Below, in pieces: positions 18,024-27,800 of a DNA stretch of 64,000 nucleotides. Source of the stretch: Odoribacter sp. AF15-53 (GTDB lineage Bacteria; Bacteroidota; Bacteroidia; Bacteroidales; Marinifilaceae); NCBI RefSeq assembly GCF_003479425.1, contig NZ_QUHC01000001.1, positions 372,001 through 436,000 on the forward strand, in the 5' to 3' direction. The first letter of the stretch is position 1. Each line of letters starts with the position of its first letter. The position numbers and the translations under genes were made by a program. The notes beneath the pieces were generated by a model that searched no databases, was not told where the DNA came from, and was given only the letters and a program-made list of their open reading frames with translations.

Positions 18024-19427
18024 TTATTGTTTCATGTAGATCACTCGATTATCCTTGATGTCATTTAATGTTTTTGGAAGCATGATAAAGGAAGATGCTG
18101 TATTCTTTCCCCGTGCAATAATGTCGTTTTGAGCCTTCATTGGCATCGGGTTTTCTCCACTGATGAGAGCTATCGCTTTTGCTAACAAGGGTTCGTTTTG
18201 CCAACCCAGTCCAATCCCGTTGAATGGGTCATCCTCGACGTAGACATCCGGTTCCAAACCGTTTGAAAAGTCCGGATAACCGTTGATGTTGGTAAATCGG
18301 GAACATACCGGGAAAATTAACCAATTGGCCAGTTCTTTGTCCTGAACTATCTTCCCGTTTTCTTCATACTGGGGAGCGAAAGAATACATGGTGAAATATT
18401 TCCCGTAGGTTCGGGTTCCCACGAGCGTGACGTCCATGAATGCTTTCAGGCTAGCGATCGTGTACTCGGAAGCGGAAGCGGTTTCATGGCTGGTTAATAT
18501 GTATACTTTTTTTGAAGGTAGATCGAGGTTACAATTCACGTCGATGAAATACCTGTTTAAGAGTTCATCGTACTGGGGATCATTTTCAAATACTTGTTGG
18601 CAGGCCGTGTTCCATCGTTCTTTGGAAAGGAGCGCACCTTTCACGGCTTTGTCTTTCGGGGCGATGGCACTACACAGGAATGCGGCCGCTTGGTCATCAC
18701 CCCCGTGATTGTATCTGAGATCGAGAATAAGGTCGGTGATGCCTTTGGCTTTAAATTCGTTGAATGTTTTTTCTAGGCTTGAATTGAAATTGGATGTGAA
18801 ACTGGTGTACATGAGATAACCGATTTTATGAGCCCCTTTTTCGAAAAATTGAGATACGAGGACCGGATCGGAATCCATGACTTTTGATTCAAGGGTGACA
18901 ATCCTTTCGACCGGACCGATCGTGTTGCCTTGGACTTTCGCTATGCCAAGGGTGATGGTTCCGGGTTTGTCGAATTCGGGAAAATCGTCTTCCGTGATAT
19001 TTTTCCAGTTAATTTGTGTGATAGCATCTCCTCGGTCTAGGAACTTGCGGGCGGGAGAGCCCGGGTAGGTGTATAGTACGATGGCGAAACATTGTTTACT
19101 ATCTTTAAATTGCCCGCCAGCTAGTTCGTACCCGTATGTTTCATTGGTTCCGGCCAATTCGGCCATGAGACCATCAACGTCATCCGTGATCAATGACCAT
19201 TTGTCATCCTTGAATAAAAGTTGTTTGAAATATTTGTTGGGGTCATTCACGGATTCCGGTGACAAGTTGGGCATTTGGTCATTCCAGAAGTAAAATGTCG
19301 ATAAACAGTTTTGAATGAATTGATTCATCCGGAGGGGAAGTTCTTCATCTTGTGAGTCATCTTTGTTACAAGCTGTAAAAAGTGACAAACATGTTAATGC
19401 CAAAAGTAGTTTTTTTAATGTATTCAT
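18024..19427 (-). CDS. S41-family (C-terminal processing type) peptidase lipoprotein
   Basis: A 467-residue lipoprotein (modified Cys at residue 20, FTAC-N). After a helical N-terminal region comes a PDZ-like segment (PGSPARKFLDRGDAITQINWKNI), followed by the S41 core. The core includes DLRYNHGGDD, and the catalytic Ser is in SHETASASEYT, with the Lys about 25 residues later in GTRTYGKYF. This class cleaves from C-terminal sequences in the periplasm or at the cell surface. It heads the three-gene minus-strand group and starts about 215 bp from the tRNA gene. Confidence 0.92.
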   Translation of the reverse strand: MNTLKKLLLALTCLSLFTACNKDDSQDEELPLRMNQFIQNCLSTFYFWNDQMPNLSPESVNDPNKYFKQLLFKDDKWSLITDDVDGLMAELAGTNETYGYELAGGQFKDSKQCFAIVLYTYPGSPARKFLDRGDAITQINWKNITEDDFPEFDKPGTITLGIAKVQGNTIGPVERIVTLESKVMDSDPVLVSQFFEKGAHKIGYLMYTSFTSNFNSSLEKTFNEFKAKGITDLILDLRYNHGGDDQAAAFLCSAIAPKDKAVKGALLSKERWNTACQQVFENDPQYDELLNRYFIDVNCNLDLPSKKVYILTSHETASASEYTIASLKAFMDVTLVGTRTYGKYFTMYSFAPQYEENGKIVQDKELANWLIFPVCSRFTNINGYPDFSNGLEPDVYVEDDPFNGIGLGWQNEPLLAKAIALISGENPMPMKAQNDIIARGKNTASSFIMLPKTLNDIKDNRVIYMKQ

Positions 19428-19583
19428 TAGAGATTGCTTGTAAGAGTTTTGTAAAAGAAGTGAAAAAAGTTGATAATTCCAATAGGTGGCCAGAATTTGT
19501 TTGAAAATAGAATATCCAATCCTGTCATTATGAAGTTTTTACTTTTGCCATGTGAAAAATACGTGAAAATAATTGGAAATAAA

Positions 19584-19614
19584 TTTGTGAGAGAAGTAAA
19601 AAGATATACCTTTG
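19584..19614 (+). promoter_or_regulatory. Bacteroidota housekeeping promoter of tRNA-Lys
   Basis: TTTG at 19584-19587 and TACCTTTG at 19607-19614 are separated by 19 bp, an excellent fit to the Bacteroidota -33/-7 consensus. The predicted start is about 20 bp upstream of the mature tRNA. Confidence 0.85.
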
Positions 19615-19642
19615 CAACCGCAATTGAGAAACACAATTGAAG

Positions 19643-19718
19643 GATTCAGTAGCTCAGCCGGTAGAGCACAACACTTTTAATGTTGGGGTCCTGGGTTCGA
19701 GTCCCAGCTGGATCACCA
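19643..19718 (+). tRNA. tRNA-Lys (anticodon TTT)
   Basis: A 76-nt cloverleaf with encoded CCA. Acceptor GATTCAG pairs with CTGGATC (one G-T pair); D arm GCTC/GAGC; anticodon stem CAACA/TGTTG with loop CTTTTAA (anticodon at 19676-19678); T arm CTGGG/CCCAG with TTCGAGT. Discriminator A. It is followed by its own terminator and then by the sigma/FecR locus. Confidence 0.98.
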
Positions 19719-19749
19719 AAGGCGATTACGAAAGTAGTTGCCTTTTTTT
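19718..19749 (+). terminator. Terminator after tRNA-Lys
   Basis: AAAGGC (19718-19723) pairs with GCCTTT (19740-19745), with additional inner pairs, followed by a T7 run. Confidence 0.8.
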
Positions 19750-19885
19750 GTTGGAAATTAGATTGTTGTTCAGATAATCAGGGAATGGAGGGCTCACGTA
19801 ACACTATCATTCGATCAAAACACTAACAGCCAAAACTTTCAAGAAAAAGGGAAGTAAATAATAAAATGAACTCTAAAAGATTTTT

Positions 19886-20440
19886 CTAACTTTTAGAGTT
19901 TATTTTCATTAAAAAGAACCAGAAAATTAACGGTTTCAGTAATTCTTTCAACTTTCTGATCGCTTCGTATTTCAAGAACTTCACCGTGTTGATACTGATA
20001 TCCATCTGTTTGGCAATTTCATCCTGTTTCAATCCCTCCAAACCGAGAGATATCACTTCCGCACTGCGCGGGGGAAGTTTAGCGATTGCTTCAAACAGCA
20101 AACGATTGTTTTCTTCTTCGATCAGGTAAGATGCGGTTTCCTCTTCTTCCCAAGGAATTTGAACCAGCTGATCTTCCTTGCGTTTCCGGTCGCGCAAAAA
20201 CGTGAGCGAAGTATTGCGCACACAGACAAAGAGATAAGATTTGAGTGAAATATCTTTCAATTGTTCTCTATTCGACCATAACTTTATAAAAACTTCTTGC
20301 ACGATATCTTTGGCACTCTCTTCATTTTTCACGATACGGAATGCAAAGGCGCACAGGGTCGTGTAATAACGACCGAACAATTCCTTGAATGCCGGTTCCC
20401 ACCCTTGGTTTATCCTTTTTAAAATCTCTTTATCTTCCAT
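19886..20440 (-). CDS. ECF sigma factor (RpoE-like), locus B
   Basis: A 184-residue sigma-70 family protein with only regions 2 and 4. Region 2 is LFGRYYTTLCAFAFRIVKNEESAKDIVQEVFIKLW (core binding and -10 recognition); region 4 is LPPRSAEVISLGLEGLKQDEIAKQMDISINTVKFLKYEAIRKLKEL (-35 recognition helix-turn-helix). It is transcribed divergently from the FecR gene 114 bp away; together they should control the SusC operon to the right. The C-terminal tail (PLIFWFFLMKINSKS) is hydrophobic, common in Bacteroidota members. G and C are about balanced here, unlike the G-rich plus strand to the left. Confidence 0.95.
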   Translation of the reverse strand: MEDKEILKRINQGWEPAFKELFGRYYTTLCAFAFRIVKNEESAKDIVQEVFIKLWSNREQLKDISLKSYLFVCVRNTSLTFLRDRKRKEDQLVQIPWEEEETASYLIEEENNRLLFEAIAKLPPRSAEVISLGLEGLKQDEIAKQMDISINTVKFLKYEAIRKLKELLKPLIFWFFLMKINSKS

Positions 20441-20554
20441 AAAAGACCATGTATCTGAAAAAGATGCCGTAAAAATATTTATTTTTTTTCGATTTCGACC
20501 TATACTTTTTCTTTTGCGTGGGGTTATTTATATGAACTTTTAATAACAGTGCGT

Positions 20555-21751
20555 ATGAATGAATTTGATATAGCGAGATTGATTTCTCGCCAACGTTTGG
20601 ATATACAGACACCTGCGGAAGAAAAACAGCTACAAGAATGGTTGGCCGCTTCCGAGGAGAACAGGAAGTTGTTCGAGCAAATTTCTACCGGCAATTCTTT
20701 CACGAAGAGAAAAGTTTTAGAAGAACAGACCGATATAAACAAAGAGTACAAAATAATGGTCCAAAAAATGAAACGTTCTCGTATCCGCCGTTGGATACTC
20801 GGGACCGCTTCTGCTGCCGCCATTCTAGCGTGCGGGGTGATGGCAGCCATTTTTTGGATACCCGACAAATCGTCGCAACCTCAAACTGTTGCCATGTCTT
20901 CCGATAACATCGAGTTGATTTTCCCCAATGGCAAGCGTTTTTTGTTGGGCGACAAGCAATCCGCCCACGACTCGCTTCCAGAGGGTTTCAAACTCATCCA
21001 AGATGAGTCCGATAAAAATAAATTGGCTTACACTCACCATGATACTGCAAGCAAGGCTCCAGCCTCTTTTATCACGCTGAACGTGCCCAAGAAAGAAGAT
21101 TATAAAATCGAATTACCGGACGGAACCGTTGTGTTCTTAAACGCATGTACCTCCCTGCGGTTCCCGGAACGCTTTCAAGCAGATTGCCGAGAGGTATACT
21201 TATCGGGTGAGGCCGCCTTTTCGGTGAAAAAAGATAAAACGGCACCGTTTCACGTGCATACCGATCAAGGGACCATCACGGTAACCGGTACGGAATTTCA
21301 TGTCAGCGCGTATACAGATGACCCGTTTTGGCAAGCCACGCTCATCGAGGGAGCCATAGAGGTGACCCAAGGTGAGAAGGCTGTACCTCTGAAACCTCAC
21401 CAACAATATTTTTGGAGTAAGGAAGAGGGAACCGGTCACGTGAGGGATATTCCCGACGAGGAGGCGATACTAATCCCGTGGGGGTCGGGAATGCTCGTCT
21501 TTGATGCTGCCACGTTTGAAGAGATCACGCGGAAACTGCAAAGATGGTACGACATCACCTGGAATTACGAAAACGAGGCCATCAAGAATAAACGTTTTAC
21601 GGCGACCATAAATAAAAAGGAATCTCTAGAGGTATTCCTACGCCTGATAGAAAGGACCACTGATATCAGATTTATCCTTGACGGGAAACAAATAACGATT
21701 ACCGAGAAAAAGTTAGATAATTCGACCAATAACAATCATTTCCAAAATTAA
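20555..21751 (+). CDS. FecR-family anti-sigma factor (locus B)
   Basis: A 398-residue protein. ATG at 20555 is chosen over the in-frame GTG at 20549 as it gives the usual MNEFDIARLISRQ start. A cytoplasmic sigma-binding region of about 75 residues is followed by one membrane helix (WILGTASAAAILACGVMAAIFW). The periplasmic FecR domain (VPKKEDYKIELPDGTVVFLNACT, YLSGEAAFSVKKDKTAPFHVHT, VTGTEFHVSAY) and a DUF4974-like C-terminus (KLQRWYDITWNYE) complete it. It should hold the divergent ECF sigma inactive until the STN domain of the SusC at 24.9 kb signals. The next gene starts 15 bp later, with no terminator between, unlike locus A. Confidence 0.93.
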   Translation: MNEFDIARLISRQRLDIQTPAEEKQLQEWLAASEENRKLFEQISTGNSFTKRKVLEEQTDINKEYKIMVQKMKRSRIRRWILGTASAAAILACGVMAAIFWIPDKSSQPQTVAMSSDNIELIFPNGKRFLLGDKQSAHDSLPEGFKLIQDESDKNKLAYTHHDTASKAPASFITLNVPKKEDYKIELPDGTVVFLNACTSLRFPERFQADCREVYLSGEAAFSVKKDKTAPFHVHTDQGTITVTGTEFHVSAYTDDPFWQATLIEGAIEVTQGEKAVPLKPHQQYFWSKEEGTGHVRDIPDEEAILIPWGSGMLVFDAATFEEITRKLQRWYDITWNYENEAIKNKRFTATINKKESLEVFLRLIERTTDIRFILDGKQITITEKKLDNSTNNNHFQN

Positions 21752-21766
21752 TGCGAAGCTAAAATT

Positions 21767-23212
21767 ATGAAAAAAATCCATTTATTCTTTTCAAGTGTGC
21801 TTCTTGTGGCGAGCACACTATTACTCGTCACAGCCTGTTCCGACGACGATTCGTTGGAAGAAGCATTGGGATCAAAAGTACAAAAAGTCAAATTGGCACA
21901 AAATACCATGTCCATGGTGGTAGGCATGAACGAACAGCTCGTTGCCACGATTTTTCCGGAGAACGCCGAGAATCAAAATGTTACTTGGAGCTCCAACAAA
22001 CCGGAAATTGCCGACGTGGACTCCACCGGGATGTTGTGGGCAAAGGAAGTGGGCTCTGCCACAATTATGGTGAAGACCGAAGACGGGGAAAAGGTGGACT
22101 TTTGTCTCGTGACGCTGACTCCCGCACCGATACTCGTGAGTGAAATCCGGCTCAGCGAATCGACTTTGGTATTGAAAAAGGGTGAAAGCCTGACCTTAAT
22201 CCCCATTATCATACCCGAGAATGCCACCAACCAGACGGTGACGTGGACATCCAGTAACCCGTCGGTGCTTTCCGTGGATGAGAATGGAAATGTTTCAGCT
22301 CTTGAATTCGGGAACGCCACCCTCACCGTGACCACCGAAGATGGGGGAAAAACAGCCACGTGTGCCGTGACGGTCGACAACAAAGGAAGCCTTCGGGTGG
22401 AGACCGTGGAGATTCCCGCCGGAACATTCCAGATGGGAGTAAGCAGTTTTACAGAAATGGGATCACAAAATGACGAACGCCCTGCTCATCAGGTAACTCT
22501 TTCCCAAGGATTCAAAATGAGTAAATATGAAATCACGAACGAACAGTTCTGCTTCTTCCTGAATGCGAAAGGCATCGGAGCCGATGGGGTCTACAACGGG
22601 AAGACCATGATCATTTCATCCGAGGGACAGGCATCCGATTGGGGGGTACATTACAACGGTACGGAATGGGAACCCGCTACAGGAAAAGAGAATTTCCCTG
22701 TCATTTATGTGACCTGGTACGGAGCGAGAGAATTCGCTGCATACGCGGGAGGTTCGTTACCTACCGAGGCGCAATGGGAATATGCGTGCCGCGGCGGTAT
22801 AGAGGATAAATCATTTGGTCTGGGCAACGGCATGACATTGACCAAAAATCTCGCCAATTTCAACTGGCAGATGGAGTGCGAGAACGGCAACATGGTTATG
22901 AACGGCAACACGCCAAGTACCTCTACGGTAGCCGTGGATTCTTACACCCCCAACGCATTCGGGCTATATAATATGCACGGTAATGTACGTGAGTGGTGTA
23001 GCGACTGGTACGGCAACTATGCGGCTGATGATGTAACGGATCCTGTCGGGGCAGATTCCGGTACCTATCGAGTATTCCGCGGCGGTTCATGGAGTGATAT
23101 GTACCTTTTCTGTCGTTGCGGATTCCGTAATATGCCCAATCCAGCACTCCGCGCCGTCAATCCGGAACAAGGAGATGATAAAGTGGGATTCAGAATTGTA
23201 ATGCCTTTGTAA
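21767..23212 (+). CDS. Lipoprotein with two BIG2-type Ig domains and an FGE/SUMF1 domain
   Basis: A 481-residue surface lipoprotein (modified Cys at residue 24, TAC-S). Two bacterial Ig-like group 2 domains follow (VKLAQNTMSMVVGMNEQLVATIFPEN and IRLSESTLVLKKGESLTL, each with a WxSxxPxxxxVD motif). The second half is a formylglycine-generating-enzyme-type fold (FQMGVSS, KYEITNEQFCFFLNAKG, NMHGNVREWCSDWYG, FRGGSWSD, VGFRIVMPL). In true FGE two Cys near GGS bind copper; here the first position is Asp and only the second Cys is kept. So it is unlikely to activate sulfatases and may serve as a binding or scaffold domain. No sulfatase is nearby. Confidence 0.88.
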   Translation: MKKIHLFFSSVLLVASTLLLVTACSDDDSLEEALGSKVQKVKLAQNTMSMVVGMNEQLVATIFPENAENQNVTWSSNKPEIADVDSTGMLWAKEVGSATIMVKTEDGEKVDFCLVTLTPAPILVSEIRLSESTLVLKKGESLTLIPIIIPENATNQTVTWTSSNPSVLSVDENGNVSALEFGNATLTVTTEDGGKTATCAVTVDNKGSLRVETVEIPAGTFQMGVSSFTEMGSQNDERPAHQVTLSQGFKMSKYEITNEQFCFFLNAKGIGADGVYNGKTMIISSEGQASDWGVHYNGTEWEPATGKENFPVIYVTWYGAREFAAYAGGSLPTEAQWEYACRGGIEDKSFGLGNGMTLTKNLANFNWQMECENGNMVMNGNTPSTSTVAVDSYTPNAFGLYNMHGNVREWCSDWYGNYAADDVTDPVGADSGTYRVFRGGSWSDMYLFCRCGFRNMPNPALRAVNPEQGDDKVGFRIVMPL

Positions 23213-23233
23213 AAAACATTTAAATAGCATATT

Positions 23234-24799
23234 ATGATAAAACTAACACATATCAATTATTGGTTCATGCTTTTGCTACTGCTGGGATTTGCAGCCTGTA
23301 GCGATGACAAAGACAACGAGGAGTTGATTTCGAAGTCGAAGTTGAATGTATCCGCTTCAGCCCTCCGATTCAGTTCGGATAAGGCGGATACCGTATTCAT
23401 CAATTATGCCGGTAGCTGGAATGCAAAATTAAACGATGACTCGTGGTGCACGCTCGACAAAACGAGTGGCAAGGGACAAGGAATGATCGTGATCACCCCC
23501 AAACCCCGCAACGATGCGGAAATGAAGAGCGCCAAACTGATCGTGCAAGCGACGGACAGATTCTCAGAGATGCAGATCATCAATCTTATCTTAAACGGAA
23601 TCGAATTTTATGCCGACCCGATTGTCGTGGAGTTCGGCCTGGGAGATAATGCCACCTATGCGGTAGACGTGGTCTACGAAGGAGGTTGGACGGCAACGCT
23701 TGACGACGAGTCGTGGTGCAGCCTTAACCAAGCCTCCGGAAACGGGAACGGGCAAATCAAAATCACGTCCAAATTCGGACCGGATGATTCCGGAGAGAAA
23801 AGCACGCTATTGACCCTCACATCAACAGAAGATCCGAACCTGAAAACCACGGTCGAAATCAAGAAAGTGGAGGAGTTCAAACACGGAAGCTGCATCACGC
23901 TGAACAAGGCAACGAAAGGGAAGGGTATCAATTTGTTGATTACCGGTGACGGATTCATTAAGAGTGATATGGGTAGAAACGGGTATTGGCAACAAATCAT
24001 GGAACGTAGTTTGGAATCCATTTTCGCTTACGAACCTTTCAAGTCTTTCCGCGAATATTTCAATGTTTACGGTATCACTGCCGTTTCCCAAACGAATTCT
24101 TTCCATACGGACGGAACTCCCTCTGAAACCTTTTTCGGTTGTTCTTTTGTAAATCAGGTAATAAATACAAACGGATTTACAATCTCTCCCACTACTTTTG
24201 CTTGGGAACATTCTCCGGTGTACAATACTGATATCCCGGGTCAGGACATCACCGTGTTATTGTCTGTCAATATCAACCGATATTGCGGTGTCGCCCAATT
24301 GTCAGGTTCCGGTCCCTCTATCGGTATGGGTGGAATATGGGATGGAGAAGGACGATTCAATCATGACACGTACTCAACCATGATTGCGCATGAATTTCTG
24401 GGACATGCTTTCGGGAAATTATCAGATGAGTATTATAGCGATAATGCATCTATTACAGAGGCTGACATCGCCGCCACCAAAAGAGAGAGAGAAGCATTCG
24501 GGCATTGGCAAAACGTTGAATTTACAAACAAGCCTGCCGAATTCGACAATAAAAATTGGAAAGCCCTTTTGGAGATGAATTATCCCGAAGTGGGGATTAT
24601 TCAAGGAGGAAGATATTGCCAATACGGGGTTTGGCGCAGCATTAACGATAACATCATGCGAAATCAAAACGCTGTATTGTATTTCGGACCGGTCAACCGC
24701 GAAATCATTTTGCGAAGGATTTACAAACTTGCGGGCATGGAGAACGAGTATAGCCTGGATGTTTTCCTCGAATACGACAAAAAAAATATAAAGAAATAG
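23234..24799 (+). CDS. M64-type (IgA peptidase-like) metallopeptidase lipoprotein with BACON-like domains
   Basis: A 521-residue lipoprotein (modified Cys at residue 22, FAAC-S). Two BACON-like beta-sandwich domains lie at about 34-120 and 125-220 (WNAKLNDDSWCTLDKTSGKG and WTATLDDESWCSLNQASGNG are matching segments). The catalytic domain begins at INLLITGDGF. It carries HEFLGHAFGKLSDEY (His at about 386 and 391), the HExxH...DEY pattern of family M64, which includes an IgA-cleaving enzyme of Clostridium ramosum. IgA cleavage here is not shown; the natural target may be mucin-bound or dietary protein. It sits between the FGE-fold lipoprotein and SusC, so it probably feeds that transporter. Confidence 0.88.
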   Translation: MIKLTHINYWFMLLLLLGFAACSDDKDNEELISKSKLNVSASALRFSSDKADTVFINYAGSWNAKLNDDSWCTLDKTSGKGQGMIVITPKPRNDAEMKSAKLIVQATDRFSEMQIINLILNGIEFYADPIVVEFGLGDNATYAVDVVYEGGWTATLDDESWCSLNQASGNGNGQIKITSKFGPDDSGEKSTLLTLTSTEDPNLKTTVEIKKVEEFKHGSCITLNKATKGKGINLLITGDGFIKSDMGRNGYWQQIMERSLESIFAYEPFKSFREYFNVYGITAVSQTNSFHTDGTPSETFFGCSFVNQVINTNGFTISPTTFAWEHSPVYNTDIPGQDITVLLSVNINRYCGVAQLSGSGPSIGMGGIWDGEGRFNHDTYSTMIAHEFLGHAFGKLSDEYYSDNASITEADIAATKREREAFGHWQNVEFTNKPAEFDNKNWKALLEMNYPEVGIIQGGRYCQYGVWRSINDNIMRNQNAVLYFGPVNREIILRRIYKLAGMENEYSLDVFLEYDKKNIKK

Positions 24800-24811
24800 A
24801 GTAAGCAAAAG

Positions 24812-24842
24812 AAAGAGATAATAGGTCGCAACTATTATCTCT
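24812..24842 (+). promoter_or_regulatory. 12-bp stem-loop in the SusC leader of locus B
   Basis: AAGAGATAATAG (24812-24823) pairs perfectly with CTATTATCTCTT (24831-24842), with a 7-nt loop. No T tract follows, so it is not a standard terminator. It may stabilise or process the mRNA between the protease and SusC cistrons. Confidence 0.65.
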
Positions 24843-24896
24843 TACACTCGGTTCACTCGAAAGATTGCTTTTATATACGAAGAGTAAACAACCAAT

Positions 24897-27800
24897 ATGA
24901 ACATTTCAAATGTACGAAAATTTATGAAAGAAAAAGAAAGGAATGTGCTTTTCCCGGGAAAAATACATCGGGGAAAAATCAATATCCATTTCGTATGGAT
25001 CACCTTGTTCCTACTGACGGTCGGTTTTCATGCGTCAGCCGACCCGATCGGGGACAAAACAGTAAAATTTTCCAAACAAGTACTCCAGCTGAAACAATTA
25101 TTCTCGGAAATCGGGACTCAAGCGAAATGTCGTTTCTTCTACAGCGACGATGAGGTTGATGTACAACAGCTGGTGAAATTGCCACAACTGCAGTTGAAAG
25201 TGAGCGAAGCCCTGAAAATCGGGCTGGGTGAGAAATACACCTTTAAAATCGAGGGTGAAAAAATCATCATCACGCCGGTGACAAAAAAGACGAATGCTTC
25301 CGGGCAACAGGTTGCCAGCATCAAGATATCCGGTAAAGTAACCGACGCAAGCGGAGCCCCGCTTCCGGGGGTAACGGTTGTACTGAGCGGCACCACCATC
25401 GGAACTGCCACGGATGCCAACGGAAAATACACCCTCGAGGTTGCGAAAAGCGATAACATCCGCTTGAAATTCACCTTCATCGGGATGAAGACCCAAGAGC
25501 GCATCTACCGCGGGGAAAAAGAGTTGAATGTCGTATTGGAAGAGGATGCCGAAACCCTGGATGAGGTCGTCGTAACCGGTATCTTCGACAAGCCGAGAGA
25601 GAGTTATACCGGTGCCGTTTCCACCATCACGGCAAAAGAGTTGAAAATGTACCAAGGGCAGAATCTGCTGCAAACCCTTCGCAACATCGACCCCGCCATC
25701 AATCTTGTGCAGGACAATATGTCCGGTAGCAACCCGAACCGTGTGCCTAATATCAACATCCGAGGCAACTCGGCTCTCCCGATGTCGATGAAAGACCTGA
25801 ACGAAGGAGTTAGCGCTCAATTGAACACCCCGCTGATCATCAAAGACGGTTTTGAAATCACTCTTCAGCAGTTGATCGACATGAACGATAATGAGGTGCA
25901 GTCCATCAATATCATGAAGGATGCTTCCGCCACGGCGATCTACGGTTCTCGGGGAGCCAACGGGGTAATTGTCATCACGACAAAACAACCGCAAGCCGGC
26001 AAACTCCGCCTTTCCGCCTCTGCGGGCGTGAACGTGGAAATCCCCGATTTGAGTTCCTATGATTTGCTGGATGCACTTGAAAAAATTGATTTCGAATACC
26101 AGATGGGATTATATAGTTCCATTCATCCCGACCGGGATGCCGAAGGCAAAAAGGCGTACTATGATATTCGCCGCGATGTATTGGGAGGTGTCGACACCTA
26201 TTGGTTAAGCCAACCGTTACGCACCGGAGTCGGGCAATCCTACAACCTGAAACTCGACGGGGGTAGCAATGAGTTCCGGTGGAGTGTCGAAGGAAATTAC
26301 AACGAGACCATCGGAGTTATGAAAAACTCCAAGCGGACAAATTTCAGCGGGGTCATCAACCTGATATACCAAAGAAACAACTTTACCTTCATGAATCAGG
26401 CCAATTACTCACGCAGCCGGGGAGACGAGAGTAATTACGGGAGTTTCTCGGAATACGCTGCCATGAATCCCTATTGGAGGTTACGTGATGAAAACGGCGA
26501 CTATTATGAGAGGTATTATTTTGCTCCCACTGATACCTACGTGCGGAATCCGCTCTACGAAGCTCAATTCGACAACAAGGACCAGAGTATGACAGAGATA
26601 TTTTCTGACAATTTCTCGATAGAGTGGCGACCGTTTGCAGGTTTCATCGTGCGCGGGAAAATCGGGGTATCCAAAAATTTCAACACGCACGACGTGTTCA
26701 AATCTCCCAACAGCTTTGAATTCAGATCGACCACCCTGTCCAAACGGGGCTCTTATGACTACACCACCGGGCAATCTTCGAGCGTGGACAGCGACATCAC
26801 GCTCAGTTATGCTAAAACGCTTGCCGAGACGCATCAACTGTATTTCGGTTTGAACATCTCTGCCGCCCAATCCAAACAATATAGCTACAACTTTATCATG
26901 CGAGGATACAACGACCGGTTCGACTTCCTGCCTAATGCCGTCGGCTACGAGGAAAACGGGAAGCCTAGCGGCAGTGAAAGCACGACCCGCCGCGTGGGGT
27001 ATACCTTTAACTTCAACTACACGTTCAAAAACCGCTACTACGCGGACTTTTCCTTCCGTATGGACGGTTCTTCACAATTCGGTTCGAACAAACGTTTCGC
27101 TCCCTTCTGGAGTAGCGGAATCGGGTGGAACGTGCACAATGAGGAATTCATGAAAAACACGGGGATCGTCGACCAGCTGCAGCTTCGTTTCTCTTACGGG
27201 ATGACCGGTTCACAACAATTCTCCTCTTACCAAGCTTCAACCACTTATGAATATGACGTAAACGACCGTTATCTCGATTTTACCCCCGCTTTCCTGATGG
27301 GATACGGGAACGAAAACCTGAAATGGCAGAAAACCAGCATGATCAATGCGGGATTGAATTTCGCCCTGTTTAAACGGAGCATTACCGGTTCTCTGGATTA
27401 TTATAAGAATGTCACGGATAACCTGCTTTCCCCCCGGACGCTCCTGGCATCAACAGGATTTTCTTCCTTCTCGGACAATATCGGGAAAGTGCAAAATACC
27501 GGTCTGGAACTTATGTTGAGCGGTTATCCCATTCGCACGAGCAGCGGTTTCACATGGATTATAACGGGAAAAATGTCCCGCAATAAAAATAAGATTCTGG
27601 AACTTTCTCCCGAGATCAAACGCCAAACCGAAGAGTACATGAACAACAATGTCGAGATGCCTTCCCTGATGTTTGAAGGCGGTTCCACAACCGACATTTA
27701 CGCAGTCAAGTCCTTGGGAATCGACCCGAGTACAGGACAAGAACTCTTTTACGACAAGGAGGGTAACATCACCTACGAGTGGAATGCCAATGCCAAACGG

